The position numbers and the translations under genes were made by a program. Shown here one piece after another: positions 1 to 11,323 of a stretch of DNA of 64,000 bases. Within the stretch, counting starts at the first letter, position 1. Each line of letters starts with the position of its first letter. This stretch comes from Tipula vernalis (taxonomy: Eukaryota; Arthropoda; Insecta; Diptera; Tipulidae): assembly GCA_958295665.1 (NCBI GenBank), contig OY282558.1:21203409-21267408 (forward strand), read 5' to 3'. Below the pieces are notes generated by a model. That model was not told where the DNA came from. It did not search any database and worked only from the letters and a program-made list of their open reading frames with translations.

Positions 1-653
1 TCGATTTTGTTGCTCTGATTTTGTGGTCTATAGTCCAGGTGATTTTCCATAAAATTGAATTTTCTACAAAATGTGTAGAAATATTCGAACGATCCAAATG
101 CCCATTGGCATAACAATTAAAGGTCTCAATGCCTATCGATAGAGGTATCAATCAACGAAATCGGAGCACAATTGCAGATTTTCGATTTTGTAGCTCTGAT
201 TTTGTGGTCTATAGTCCAGGTGATTTTTAAAAAATCTAATTTTCTACAAAATGTGTAGAAATATTCGAACGATCCAAATAACCGTTGTCATGAGCACAAT
301 TGCAGGTTTTCGATTTTGTAGCTCTGATTTTGTGGTCTATAGTCCAGGTGATTTTCCATAAAATTGAATTTTCTACAAAATGTGTAGAAATATTCGAACA
401 ATCCAAATGCCCATTGGCATAACAATTAAAGGTCTCAATGCCTATCGATAGAGGTATCAATCAACGAAATCGGAGCACAATTGCAGATTTTCGATTTTGT
501 AGCTCTGATTTTGTGGTCTATAGTCCAGGTGATTTTCCATAAAATTGAATTTTCTACAAAATGTGTAGAAATATTCGAACGATCCAACTGCCCATTGGCA
601 TAACAATTAAAGGTCTCAATGCCTATCGATAGAGGTATCAATCAACGAAATCG

Positions 654-782
654 GAGCACAATTGCAGATTTTCGATTTTGTAGCTCTGATTTTGTGGTCT
701 ATAGTCCAGGTGATTTTCCATAAAATTGAATTTTCTACAAAATGTGTAGAAATATTCAAACGATCCAAATAACCGTTGTCAT
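654..782. repeat. Reference short unit S (129 bp)
   Basis: This unit aligns to L over its whole length but lacks exactly 52 bp. In L the missing block runs from aacaattaaagg to cgaaatcg and lies directly between ...cat and gagcac. Beside the deletion, S reads aaccgttgtcat where L reads gcccattggcat, so S also carries a linked cluster of substitutions. The deletion removes the CTATCGATAG palindrome, and the substitutions destroy the ATGCC/GGCAT dyad. Most S copies in dimers also carry ttcaaacg where L has ttcgaacg. Because 129 is a multiple of three, S tandems lengthen chance open frames. Confidence 0.95.
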
Positions 783-824
783 GAGCACAATTGCAGGTTT
801 TCGATTTTGTAGCTCTGATTTTGT

Positions 825-836
825 GGTCTATAGTCC
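825..836. other. Near-palindrome GGTCTATAGTCC (reference site)
   Basis: Twelve bases that are symmetric except for one T/T pair, present in all unit types. Common variants are ggtatatagtcc in some T units, ggtctgtagtcc beside gtaca variants, and the M form with ggtc doubled. A 3-bp loss occurs near 29,165 and 52,141. Confidence 0.7.
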
Positions 837-860
837 AGGTGATTTTCCATAAAATTGAAT

Positions 861-881
861 TTTCTACAAAATGTGTAGAAA
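861..881. other. Dyad TTTCTACA-N5-TGTAGAAA (reference site)
   Basis: Perfect inverted repeat with 8-bp arms and spacer AAATG, present in nearly every L, S, T and M unit, so the window has roughly 400 copies. It could form a small hairpin or be a dimeric protein site; neither is shown by sequence alone. Confidence 0.9.
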
Positions 882-897
882 TATTCGAACGATCCAA

Positions 898-911
898 ATG
901 CCCATTGGCAT
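898..911. other. Dyad ATGCC-CATT-GGCAT (reference site)
   Basis: An inverted repeat with 5-bp arms and a 4-base spacer, found in L units. S and T units have ataaccgttgtcat here and lose the symmetry. M units have atacccattggcat, which breaks the left arm, and the anchors with caactgccc also break it. Confidence 0.75.
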
Positions 912-932
912 AACAATTAAAGGTCTCAATGC

Positions 933-942
933 CTATCGATAG
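933..942. promoter_or_regulatory. Palindrome CTATCGATAG with a DRE-type octamer (reference site)
   Basis: A perfect 10-bp palindrome present once per L unit and absent from S and T, because it lies in the 52-bp deletion. It contains TATCGATA, the core of the Drosophila DRE bound by DREF, and CGATA, recognised by BEAF-32. Whether this organism has those proteins is unknown. Variants that break the octamer are few: tatcggtag (19,735; 43,330), tatcgattg (20,174; 43,769) and taccgatag (28,240; 51,217). Confidence 0.6.
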
Positions 943-1144
943 AGGTATCAATCAACGAAATCGGAGCACAATTGCAGATTTTCGATTTTGTTGCTCTGAT
1001 TTTGTGGTCTATAGTCCAGGTGATTTTCCATAAAATTGAATTTTCTACAAAATGTGTAGAAATATTCGAACGATCCAAATGCCCATTGGCATAACAATTA
1101 AAGGTCTCAATGCCTATCGATAGAGGTATCAATCAATGAAATCG

Positions 1145-1273
1145 GAGCACAATTGCAAATTTTCGATTTTGTAGCTCTGATTTTGTGGTCTATAGTCCAG
1201 GTGATTTTTAAAAAAATCTAATTTTCTACAAAATGTGTAGAAATATTCGAACGATCCAAATAACCGTTGTCAT
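1145..1273. repeat. Reference T unit: S-type unit with an A-run
   Basis: This is a 129-bp S-type unit in which gattttccataaaattgaa is replaced by gatttttaaaaaaatctaa, with total length unchanged. The block forms a perfect 7-bp inverted repeat, GATTTTT/AAAAATC, at 1203-1218. It is nearly always followed by an L unit bearing gaacaatcc instead of gaacgatcc, so T+L moves as a locked 310-bp dimer. A second form reads atcgaa instead of atctaa and follows M units. The A-run is 7 long in most copies and 6 in a few (near 228, 4023 and 22364). T units occur up to about 28.6 kb and again from about 34.1 to 51.6 kb, and I find none in 28.6-34.1 kb or after 51.6 kb. Confidence 0.93.
1203..1218. other. A-run dyad GATTTTT-AA-AAAAATC of the T unit (reference site)
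   Basis: A perfect 7-bp-arm inverted repeat unique to T units. The 7-base A-run phased with other A and T tracts could bend the helix; that is inference. The length change between 6 and 7 A is the expected slippage behaviour. Confidence 0.75.
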
Positions 1274-3578
1274 GAGCACAATTGCAGGTTTTCGATTTTG
1301 TAGCTCTGATTTTGTGGTCTATAGTCCAGGTGATTTTCCATAAAATTGAATTTTCTACAAAATGTGTAGAAATATTCGAACAATCCAAATGCCCATTGGC
1401 ATAACAATTAAAGGTCTCAATGCCTATCGATAGAGGTATCAATCAACGAAATCGGAGCACAATTGCAGATTTTCGATTTTGTAGCTCTGATTTTGTGGTC
1501 TATAGTCCAGGTGATTTTCCATAAAATTGAATTTTCTACAAAATGTGTAGAAATATTCGAACGATCCAAATGCCCATTGGCATAACAATTAAAGGTCTCA
1601 ATGCCTATCGATAGAGGTATCAATCAACGAAATCGGAGCACAATTGCAGATTTTCGATTTTGTAGCTCTGATTTTGTGGTCTATAGTCCAGGTGATTTTT
1701 AAAAAAATCTAATTTTCTACAAAATGTGTAGAAATATTCGAACGATCCAAATAACCGTTGTCATGAGCACAATTGCAGGTTTTCGATTTTGTAGCTCTGA
1801 TTTTATGGTCTATAGTCCAGGTGATTTTCCATTATATTGAATTTTCTACAAAATGTGTAGAAATATTCGAACAATCCAAATGCCCATTGGCATAACAATT
1901 AAAGGTCTCAATGCCTATCGATAGAGGTATCAATCAACGAAATCGGAGTACAATTGCAGATTTTCGATTTTGTTGCTCTGATTTTGTGGTCTATAGTCCA
2001 GGTGATTTTCCATATAAAATTGAATTTTCTACAAAATGTGTAGAAATATTCGAACGATCCAAATGCCCATTGGCATAACAATTAAAGGTCTCAATGCCTA
2101 TCGATAGAGGTATCAATCAACGAAATCGGAGCACAATTGCAGATTTTCGATTTTGTAGCTCTGATTTTGTGGTCTATAGTCCAGGTGATTTTTAAAAAAA
2201 TCTAATTTTCTACAAAATGTGTAGAAATATTCGAACGATCCAAATAACCGTTGTCATGAGCACAATTGCAGGTTTTCGATTTTGTAGCTCTGATTTTGTG
2301 GTCTATAGTCCAGGTGATTTTCCATAAAATTGAATTTTCTACAAAATGTGTAGAAATATTCGAACAATCCAAATGCCCATTGGCATAACAATTAAAGGTC
2401 TCAATGCCTATCGATAGAGGTATCAATCAACGAAATCGGAGCACAATTGCAGATTTTCGATTTTGTAGCTCTGATTTTGTGGTCTATAGTCCAGGTGATT
2501 TTCCATAAAATTGAATTTTCTACAAAATGTGTAGAAATATTCGAACGATCCAACTGCCCATTGGCATAACAATTAAAGGTCTCAATGCCTATCGATAGAG
2601 GTATCAATCAACGAAATCGGAGCACAATTGCAGATTTTCGATTTTGTAGCTCTGATTTTGTGGTCTATAGTCCAGGTGATTTTCCATAAAATTGAATTTT
2701 CTACAAAATGTGTAGAAATATTCGAACGATCCAAATGCCCATTGGCATAACAATTAAAGGTCTCAATGCCTATCGATAGAGGTATCAATCAACGAAATCG
2801 GAGCACAATTGCAGATTTTCGATTTTGTTGCTCTGATTTTGTGGTCTATAGTCCAGGTGATTTTCCATAAAATTGAATTTTCTACAAAATGTGTAGAAAT
2901 ATTCGAACGATCCAAATGCCCATTGGCATAACAATTAAAGGTCTCAATGCCTATCGATAGAGGTATCAATCAACGAAATCGGAGCACAATTGCAGATTTT
3001 CGATTTTGTAGCTCTGATTTTGTGGTCTATAGTCCAGGTGATTTTTAAAAAAATCTAATTTTCTACAAAATGTGTAGAAATATTCGAACGATCCAAATAA
3101 CCGTTGTCATGAGCACAATTGCAGGTTTTCGATTTTGTAGCTCTGATTTTGTGGTCTATAGTCCAGGTGATTTTCCATAAAATTGAATTTTCTACAAAAT
3201 GTGTAGAAATATTCGAACAATCCAAATGCCCATTGGCATAACAATTAAAGGTCTCAATGCCTATCGATAGAGGTATCAATCAACGAAATCGGAGCACAAT
3301 TGCAGATTTTCGATTTTGTAGCTCTGATTTTGTGGTCTATAGTCCAGGTGATTTTCCATAAAATTGAATTTTCTACAAAATGTGTAGAAATATTCGAACG
3401 ATCCAACTGCCCATTGGCATAACAATTAAAGGTCTCAATGCCTATCGATAGAGGTATCAATCAACGAAATCGGAGCACAATTGCAGATTTTCGATTTTGT
3501 AGCTCTGATTTTGTGGTCTATAGTCCAGGTGATTTTCCATAAAATTGAATTTTCTACAAAATGTGTAGAAATATTCGA

Positions 3579-3794
3579 ACGATCCAAATGCCCATTGGCA
3601 TAACAATTAAAGGTCTCAATGCCTATCGATAGAGGTATCAATCAACGAAATCGGAGCACAATTGCAGATTTTCGATTTTGTAGCTCTGATTTTATGGTCT
3701 ATAGTCCAGGTCCATAAAATTGAATTTTCTACAAAATGTGTAGAAATATTCAAACGATCCAAATAACCGTTGTCATGAGCACAATTGCAGGTTT
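3579..3794. repeat. Junction segment between the 3.8-kb repeats, with a 6-bp deletion
   Basis: This stretch completes copy a and has no equivalent where copy b ends. Its S unit reads gtccaggtccat (junction 3710/3711), lacking the 6 bp gatttt, and also has ttttatgg. The next unit has the gtaactctg variant near 3805. The pair ttttatgg plus 6-bp deletion is otherwise seen only near 58,290-58,314, and gtaactctg otherwise occurs near 33.4, 56.4 and 59-60 kb. The segment therefore resembles the distant T-free domain more than its neighbours. Confidence 0.85.
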
Positions 3795-6700
3795 TCGATT
3801 TTGTAACTCTGATTTTGTGGTCTATAGTCCAGGTGATTTTCCATAAAATTGAATTTTCTACAAAATGTGTAGAAATATTCGAACGATCCAAATGCCCATT
3901 GGCATAACAATTAAAGGTCTCAATGCCTATCGATAGAGGTATCAATCAACGAAATCGGAGCACAATTGCAGATTTTCGATTTTGTAGCTCTGATTTTGTG
4001 GTCTATAGTCCAGGTGATTTTTAAAAAATCTAATTTTCTACAAAATGTGTAGAAATATTCGAACGATCCAAATAACCGTTGTCATGAGCACAATTGCAGG
4101 TTTTCGATTTTGTAGCTCTGATTTTGTGGTCTATAGTCCAGGTGATTTTCCATAAAATTGAATTTTCTACAAAATGTGTAGAAATATTCGAACAATCCAA
4201 ATGCCCATTGGCATAACAATTAAAGGTCTCAATGCCTATCGATAGAGGTATCAATCAACGAAATCGGAGCACAATTGCAGATTTTCGATTTTGTAGCTCT
4301 GATTTTGTGGTCTATAGTCCAGGTGATTTTCCATAAAATTGAATTTTCTACAAAATGTGTAGAAATATTCGAACGATCCAACTGCCCATTGGCATAACAA
4401 TTAAAGGTCTCAATGCCTATCGATAGAGGTATCAATCAACGAAATCGGAGCACAATTGCAGATTTTCGATTTTGTAGCTCTGATTTTGTGGTCTATAGTC
4501 CAGGTGATTTTCCATAAAATTGAATTTTCTACAAAATGTGTAGAAATATTCAAACGATCCAAATAACCGTTGTCATGAGCACAATTGCAGGTTTTCGATT
4601 TTGTAGCTCTGATTTTGTGGTCTATAGTCCAGGTGATTTTCCATAAAATTGAATTTTCTACAAAATGTGTAGAAATATTCGAACGATCCAAATGCCCATT
4701 GGCATAACAATTAAAGGTCTCAATGCCTATCGATAGAGGTATCAATCAACGAAATCGGAGCACAATTGCAGATTTTCGATTTTGTTGCTCTGATTTTGTG
4801 GTCTATAGTCCAGGTGATTTTCCATAAAATTGAATTTTCTACAAAATGTGTAGAAATATTCGAACGATCCAAATGCCCATTGGCATAACAATTAAAGGTC
4901 TCAATGCCTATCGATAGAGGTATCAATCAATGAAATCGGAGCACAATTGCAGATTTTCGATTTTGTAGCTCTGATTTTGTGGTCTATAGTCCAGGTGATT
5001 TTTAAAAAAATCTAATTTTCTACAAAATGTGTAGAAATATTCGAACGATCCAAATAACCGTTGTCATGAGCACAATTGCAGGTTTTCGATTTTGTAGCTC
5101 TGATTTTGTGGTCTATAGTCCAGGTGATTTTCCATAAAATTGAATTTTCTACAAAATGTGTAGAAATATTCGAACAATCCAAATGCCCATTGGCATAACA
5201 ATTAAAGGTCTCAATGCCTATCGATAGAGGTATCAATCAACGAAATCGGAGCACAATTGCAGATTTTCGATTTTGTAGCTCTGATTTTGTGGTCTATAGT
5301 CCAGGTGATTTTCCATAAAATTGAATTTTCTACAAAATGTGTAGAAATATTCGAACGATCCAAATGCCCATTGGCATAACAATTAAAGGTCTCAATGCCT
5401 ATCGATAGAGGTATCAATCAACGAAATCGGAGCACAATTGCAGATTTTCGATTTTGTAGCTCTGATTTTGTGGTCTATAGTCCAGGTGATTTTTAAAAAA
5501 ATCTAATTTTCTACAAAATGTGTAGAAATATTCGAACGATCCAAATAACCGTTGTCATGAGCACAATTGCAGGTTTTCGATTTTGTAGCTCTGATTTTAT
5601 GGTCTATAGTCCAGGTGATTTTCCATTATATTGAATTTTCTACAAAATGTGTAGAAATATTCGAACAATCCAAATGCCCATTGGCATAACAATTAAAGGT
5701 CTCAATGCCTATCGATAGAGGTATCAATCAACGAAATCGGAGTACAATTGCAGATTTTCGATTTTGTTGCTCTGATTTTGTGGTCTATAGTCCAGGTGAT
5801 TTTCCATATAAAATTGAATTTTCTACAAAATGTGTAGAAATATTCGAACGATCCAAATGCCCATTGGCATAACAATTAAAGGTCTCAATGCCTATCGATA
5901 GAGGTATCAATCAACGAAATCGGAGCACAATTGCAGATTTTCGATTTTGTAGCTCTGATTTTGTGGTCTATAGTCCAGGTGATTTTTAAAAAAATCTAAT
6001 TTTCTACAAAATGTGTAGAAATATTCGAACGATCCAAATAACCGTTGTCATGAGCACAATTGCAGGTTTTCGATTTTGTAGCTCTGATTTTGTGGTCTAT
6101 AGTCCAGGTGATTTTCCATAAAATTGAATTTTCTACAAAATGTGTAGAAATATTCGAACAATCCAAATGCCCATTGGCATAACAATTAAAGGTCTCAATG
6201 CCTATCGATAGAGGTATCAATCAACGAAATCGGAGCACAATTGCAGATTTTCGATTTTGTAGCTCTGATTTTGTGGTCTATAGTCCAGGTGATTTTCCAT
6301 AAAATTGAATTTTCTACAAAATGTGTAGAAATATTCGAACGATCCAACTGCCCATTGGCATAACAATTAAAGGTCTCAATGCCTATCGATAGAGGTATCA
6401 ATCAACGAAATCGGAGCACAATTGCAGATTTTCGATTTTGTAGCTCTGATTTTGTGGTCTATAGTCCAGGTGATTTTCCATAAAATTGAATTTTCTACAA
6501 AATGTGTAGAAATATTCGAACGATCCAAATGCCCATTGGCATAACAATTAAAGGTCTCAATGCCTATCGATAGAGGTATCAATCAACGAAATCGGAGCAC
6601 AATTGCAGATTTTCGATTTTGTTGCTCTGATTTTGTGGTCTATAGTCCAGGTGATTTTCCATAAAATTGAATTTTCTACAAAATGTGTAGAAATATTCGA

Positions 6701-7372
6701 ACGATCCAAATGCCCATTGGCATAACAATTAAAGGTCTCAATGCCTATCGATAGAGGTATCAATCAACGAAATCGGAGCACAATTGCAGATTTTCGATTT
6801 TGTAGCTCTGATTTTGTGGTCTATAGTCCAGGTGATTTTTAAAAAAATCTAATTTTCTACAAAATGTGTAGAAATATTCGAACGATCCAAATAACCGTTG
6901 TCATGAGCACAATTGCAGGTTTTCGATTTTGTAGCTCTGATTTTGTGGTCTATAGTCCAGGTGATTTTCCATAAAATTGAATTTTCTACAAAATGTGTAG
7001 AAATATTCGAACAATCCAAATGCCCATTGGCATAACAATTAAAGGTCTCAATGCCTATCGATAGAGGTATCAATCAACGAAATCGGAGCACAATTGCAGA
7101 TTTTCGATTTTGTAGCTCTGATTTTGTGGTCTATAGTCCAGGTGATTTTCCATAAAATTGAATTTTCTACAAAATGTGTAGAAATATTCGAACGATCCAA
7201 CTGCCCATTGGCATAACAATTAAAGGTCTCAATGCCTATCGATAGAGGTATCAATCAACGAAATCGGAGCACAATTGCAGATTTTCGATTTTGTAGCTCT
7301 GATTTTGTGGTCTATAGTCCAGGTGATTTTCCATAAAATTGAATTTTCTACAAAATGTGTAGAAATATTCAA
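3795..7372. repeat. 3,794-bp higher-order repeat, copy b
   Basis: Second tandem copy of the 3.8-kb block. Anchors 4229, 4410, 4720, 4901, 5211, 5392, 5702, 5885, 6195, 6376, 6557, 6738, 7048 and 7229 match copy a at a constant offset. The markers ccattatattg (about 5630), gagtacaatt (about 5741) and catataaaattg (about 5805) are shared. The match stops near 7,373, where copy b reads ttcaaacgattc at a point where copy a continues as a plain L unit. Confidence 0.92.
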
Positions 7373-9681
7373 ACGATTCAAATAACCGTTGTCATGAGCA
7401 CAATTGCAGGTTTTCGATTTTGTAGCTCTGATTTTGTGGTCTATAGTCCAGGTGATTTTCCATAAAATTGAATTTTCTACAAAATGTGTAGAAATATTCG
7501 AACGATCCAAATGCCCATTGGCATAACAATTAAAGGTCTCAATGCCTATCGATAGAGGTATCAATCAACGAAATCGGAGCACAATTGCAGATTTTCGATT
7601 TTGTAGCTCTGATTTTGTGGTCTATAGTCCAGGTGATTTTCCATAAAATTGAATTTTCTACAAAATGTGTAGAAATATTCGAACGATCCAAATGCCCATT
7701 GGCATAACAATTAAAGGTCTCAATGCCTATCGATAGAGGTATCAATCAACGAAATCGGAGCACAATTGCAGATTTTCGATTTTGTTGCTCTGATTTTGTG
7801 GTCTATAGTCCAGGTGATTTTCCATAAAATTGAATTTTCTACAAAATGTGTAGAAATATTCGAACGATCCAAATGCCCATTGGCATAACAATTAAAGGTC
7901 TCAATGCCTATCGATAGAGGTATCAATCAATGAAATCGGAGCACAATTGCAGATTTTCGATTTTGTAGCTCTGATTTTGTGGTCTATAGTCCAGGTGATT
8001 TTTAAAAAAATCTAATTTTCTACAAAATGTGTAGAAATATTCGAACGATCCAAATAACCGTTGTCATGAGCACAATTGCAGATTTTCGATTTTGTTGCTC
8101 TGATTTTGTGGTCTATAGTCCAGGTGATTTTCCATAAAATTGAATTTTCTACAAAATGTGTAGAAATATTCGAACGATCCAAATGCCCATTGGCATAACA
8201 ATTAAAGGTCTCAATGCCTATCGATAGAGGTATCAATCAACGAAATCGGAGCACAATTGCAGATTTTCGATTTTGTAGCTCTGATTTTGTGGTCTATAGT
8301 CCAGGTGATTTTTAAAAAAATCTAATTTTCTACAAAATGTGTAGAAATATTCGAACGATCCAAATAACCGTTGTCATGAGCACAATTGCAGGTTTTCGAT
8401 TTTGTAGCTCTGATTTTGTGGTCTATAGTCCAGGTGATTTTCCATTATATTGAATTTTCTACAAAATGTGTAGAAATATTCGAACAATCCAAATGCCCAT
8501 TGGCATAACAATTAAAGGTCTCAATGCCTATCGATAGAGGTATCAATCAACGAAATCGGAGTACAATTGCAGATTTTCGATTTTGTTGCTCTGATTTTGT
8601 GGTCTATAGTCCAGGTGATTTTCCATAAAATTGAATTTTCTACAAAATGTGTAGAAATATTCGAACGATCCAAATGCCCATTGGCATAACAATTAAAGGT
8701 CTCAATGCCTATCGATAGAGGTATCAATCAACGAAATCGGAGCACAATTGCAGATTTTCGATTTTGTAGCTCTGATTTTGTGGTCTATAGTCCAGGTGAT
8801 TTTTAAAAAAATCTAATTTTCTACAAAATGTGTAGAAATATTCGAACGATCCAAATAACCGTTGTCATGAGCACAATTGCAGGTTTTCGATTTTGTAGCT
8901 CTGATTTTGTGGTCTATAGTCCAGGTGATTTTCCATAAAATTGAATTTTCTACAAAATGTGTAGAAATATTCGAACAATCCAAATGCCCATTGGCATAAC
9001 AATTAAAGGTCTCAATGCCTATCGATAGAGGTATCAATCAACGAAATCGGAGCACAATTGCAGATTTTCGATTTTGTAGCTCTGATTTTGTGGTCTATAG
9101 TCCAGGTGATTTTCCATAAAATTGAATTTTCTACAAAATGTGTAGAAATATTCAAACGATCCAAATAACCGTTGTCATGAGCACAATTGCAGATTTTCGA
9201 TTTTGTTGCTCTGATTTTGTGGTCTATAGTCCAGGTGATTTTCCATAAAATTGAATTTTCTACAAAATGTGTAGAAATATTCGAACGATCCAAATGCCCA
9301 TTGGCATAACGATTAAAGGTCTCAATGCCTATCGATAGAGGTATCAATCAACGAAATCGGAGCACAATTGCAGATTTTCGATTTTGTAGCTCTGATTTTG
9401 TGGTCTATAGTCCAGGTGATTTTTAAAAAAATCTAATTTTCTACAAAATGTGTAGAAATATTCGAACGATCCAAATAACCGTTGTCATGAGCACAATTGC
9501 AGGTTTTCGATTTTGTAGCTCTGATTTTGTGGTCTATAGTCCAGGTGATTTTCCATAAAATTGAATTTTCTACAAAATGTGTAGAAATATTCGAACAATC
9601 CAAATGCCCATTGGCATAACAATTAAAGGTCTCAATGCCTATCGATAGAGGTATCAATCAACGAAATCGGAGCACAATTGC
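7373..9681. repeat. Third, shortened relative of the 3.8-kb repeat
   Basis: Unit order is related to copies a and b but collapsed. The caatcaatg marker recurs near 7931, ccattatattg near 8443 and gagtacaatt near 8560, but the 2-bp insertion is absent and one 181-bp unit between the markers is missing. The distance between gagtacaatt-bearing anchors is 2,819 bp (5702 to 8521) instead of 3,794. From anchor 8702 to 9942 the array settles into four consecutive 310-bp dimers. The unit starting near 8059 joins a T unit to an L that starts gcagattttcgattttgttg, which suggests a fusion breakpoint. Confidence 0.85.
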
Positions 9682-10341
9682 AGATTTTCGATTTTGTAGC
9701 TCTGATTTTGTGGTCTATAGTCCAGGTGATTTTCCATAAAATTGAATTTTCTACAAAATGTGTAGAAATATTCAAACGATCCAAATAACCGTTGTCATGA
9801 GCACAATTGCAGGTTTTCGATTTTGTAGCTCTGATTTTGTGGTCTATAGTCCAGGTGATTTTCCATAAAATTGAATTTTCTACAAAATGTGTAGAAATAT
9901 TCGAACGATCCAAATGCCCATTGGCATAACAATTAAAGGTCTCAATGCCTATCGATAGAGGTATCAATCAACGAAATCGGAGCACAATTGCAGATTTTCG
10001 ATTTTGTTGCTCTGATTTTGTGGTCTATAGTCCAGGTGATTTTCCATAAAATTGAATTTTCTACAAAATGTGTAGAAATATTCGAACGATCCAAATGCCC
10101 ATTGGCATGACAATTAAAGGTCTCAATGCCTATCGATAGAGGTATCAATCAACGAAATCGGAGCACAATTGCAGATTTTCGATTTTGTTGCTCTGATTTT
10201 GTGGTCTATAGTCCAGGTGATTTTCCATAAAATTGAATTTTCTACAAAATGTGTAGAAATATTCGAACGATCCAAATGCCCATTGGCATAACAATTAAAG
10301 GTCTCAATGCCTATCGATAGAGGTATCAATCAACGAAATCG

Positions 10342-11323
10342 GAGCACAATTGCAGATTTTCGATTTTGTAGCTCTGATTTTGTGGTATATAGTCCAGGTG
10401 ATTTTTAAAAAAATCTAATTTTCTACAAAATGTGTAGAAATATTCGAACGATCCAAATAACCGTTGTCATGAGCACAATTGCAGGTTTTCGATTTTGTAG
10501 CTCTGATTTTGTGGTCTATAGTCCAGGTGATTTTCCATAAAATTGAATTTTCTACAAAATGTGTAGAAATATTCGAACAATCCAAATGCCCATTGGCATA
10601 ACAATTAAAGGTCTCAATTCCTATCGATAGAGGTATCAATCAACGAAATCGGAGCACAATTGCAGATTTTCGATTTTGTTGCTCTGATTTTGTGGTCTAT
10701 AGTCCAGGTGATTTTCCATAAAATTGAATTTTCTACAAAATGTGTAGAAATATTCGAACGATCCAAATGCCCATTGGCATAACAATTAAAGGTCTCAATG
10801 CCTATCGATAGAGGTATCAATCAACGAAATCGGAGCACAATTGCAGATTTTCGATTTTGTAGCTCTGATTTTGTGGTATATAGTCCAGGTGATTTTTAAA
10901 AAAATCTAATTTTCTACAAAATGTGTAGAAATATTCGAACGATCCAAATAACCGTTGTCATGAGCACAATTGCAGGTTTTCGATTTTGTAGCTCTGATTT
11001 TGTGGTCTATAGTCCAGGTGATTTTCCATAAAATTGAATTTTCTACAAAATGTGTAGAAATATTCGAACAATCCAAATGCCCATTGGCATAACAATTAAA
11101 GGTCTCAATTCCTATCGATAGAGGTATCAATCAACGAAATCGGAGCACAATTGCAGATTTTCGATTTTGTTGCTCTGATTTTGTGGTCTATAGTCCAGGT
11201 GATTTTCCATAAAATTGAATTTTCTACAAAATGTGTAGAAATATTCGAACGATCCAAATGCCCATTGGCATAACAATTAAAGGTCTCAATGCCTATCGAT
11301 AGAGGTATCAATCAACGAAATCG
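10342..11323. repeat. 491-bp higher-order repeat (T+L+L), two copies
   Basis: Anchors 10304, 10795 and 11286 are 491 bp apart. Both copies share ggtatatag in the T unit and caattcctatc (tg to tt) in the anchor. Copy B of the large duplication has this marked unit once (34,170-34,660) followed by an unmarked T dimer, so this doublet differs between A and B. The 491-bp spacing also recurs unmarked at 11958, 12449, 12940 and 13431. Confidence 0.9.

Larger units (their letters stand above)
783..963. repeat. Reference long unit L (181 bp)
   Basis: A representative long monomer, taken from GAGCAC to the base before the next GAGCAC. In order it has CAATTG (788-793), a near-palindrome GGTCTATAGTCC (825-836), an 8-bp-arm dyad (861-881), a 5-bp-arm dyad ATGCCCATTGGCAT (898-911) and the 10-bp palindrome CTATCGATAG (933-942). 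Unmodified L to L tandems are seen, for example, at anchors 2582, 2763 and 2944. L units that follow an S start with gcaggtttt and those that follow another L usually start with gcagatttt, so the first bases record the upstream neighbour. At 181 bp the unit is close to a typical nucleosome repeat length; a phasing role would be inference. Confidence 0.95.
1..3578. repeat. 3,794-bp higher-order repeat, copy a (left end cut by window)
   Basis: The order of L, S and T units from the window start to about 3,578 is repeated 3,794 bp downstream. Anchors 435, 616, 926, 1107, 1417, 1598, 1908, 2091, 2401, 2582, 2763, 2944, 3254 and 3435 all have partners at exactly +3,794. Private variants also recur at that distance: a 6-A run near 228, caatcaatg near 1133, ccattatattg near 1830, gagtacaatt near 1947 and the 2-bp insertion catataaaattg near 2011. 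Few base differences are visible; one is gcaaatttt near 1158 where copy b has gcagatttt. Confidence 0.92.

Noticed and set aside
825..836. TATA-like promoter at ctatagtcc
   Set aside because: The tata is part of a near-palindrome present in every unit, with no initiator or transcript evidence; calling hundreds of promoters is not supported.
880..900. CENP-B box
   Set aside because: attcgaacgatccaaat matches TTCG, the central A and one C of the box but lacks CGGG; the reverse strand tttcgttgattg matches only TTCG. Below what I would call a box; at best a distant resemblance.
1201..1220. Poly-A tract as a retroposon tail
   Set aside because: The A-run is 6-7 bases inside a unit of unchanged length and forms an inverted repeat with the preceding T-run; it is a block substitution, not an insertion.
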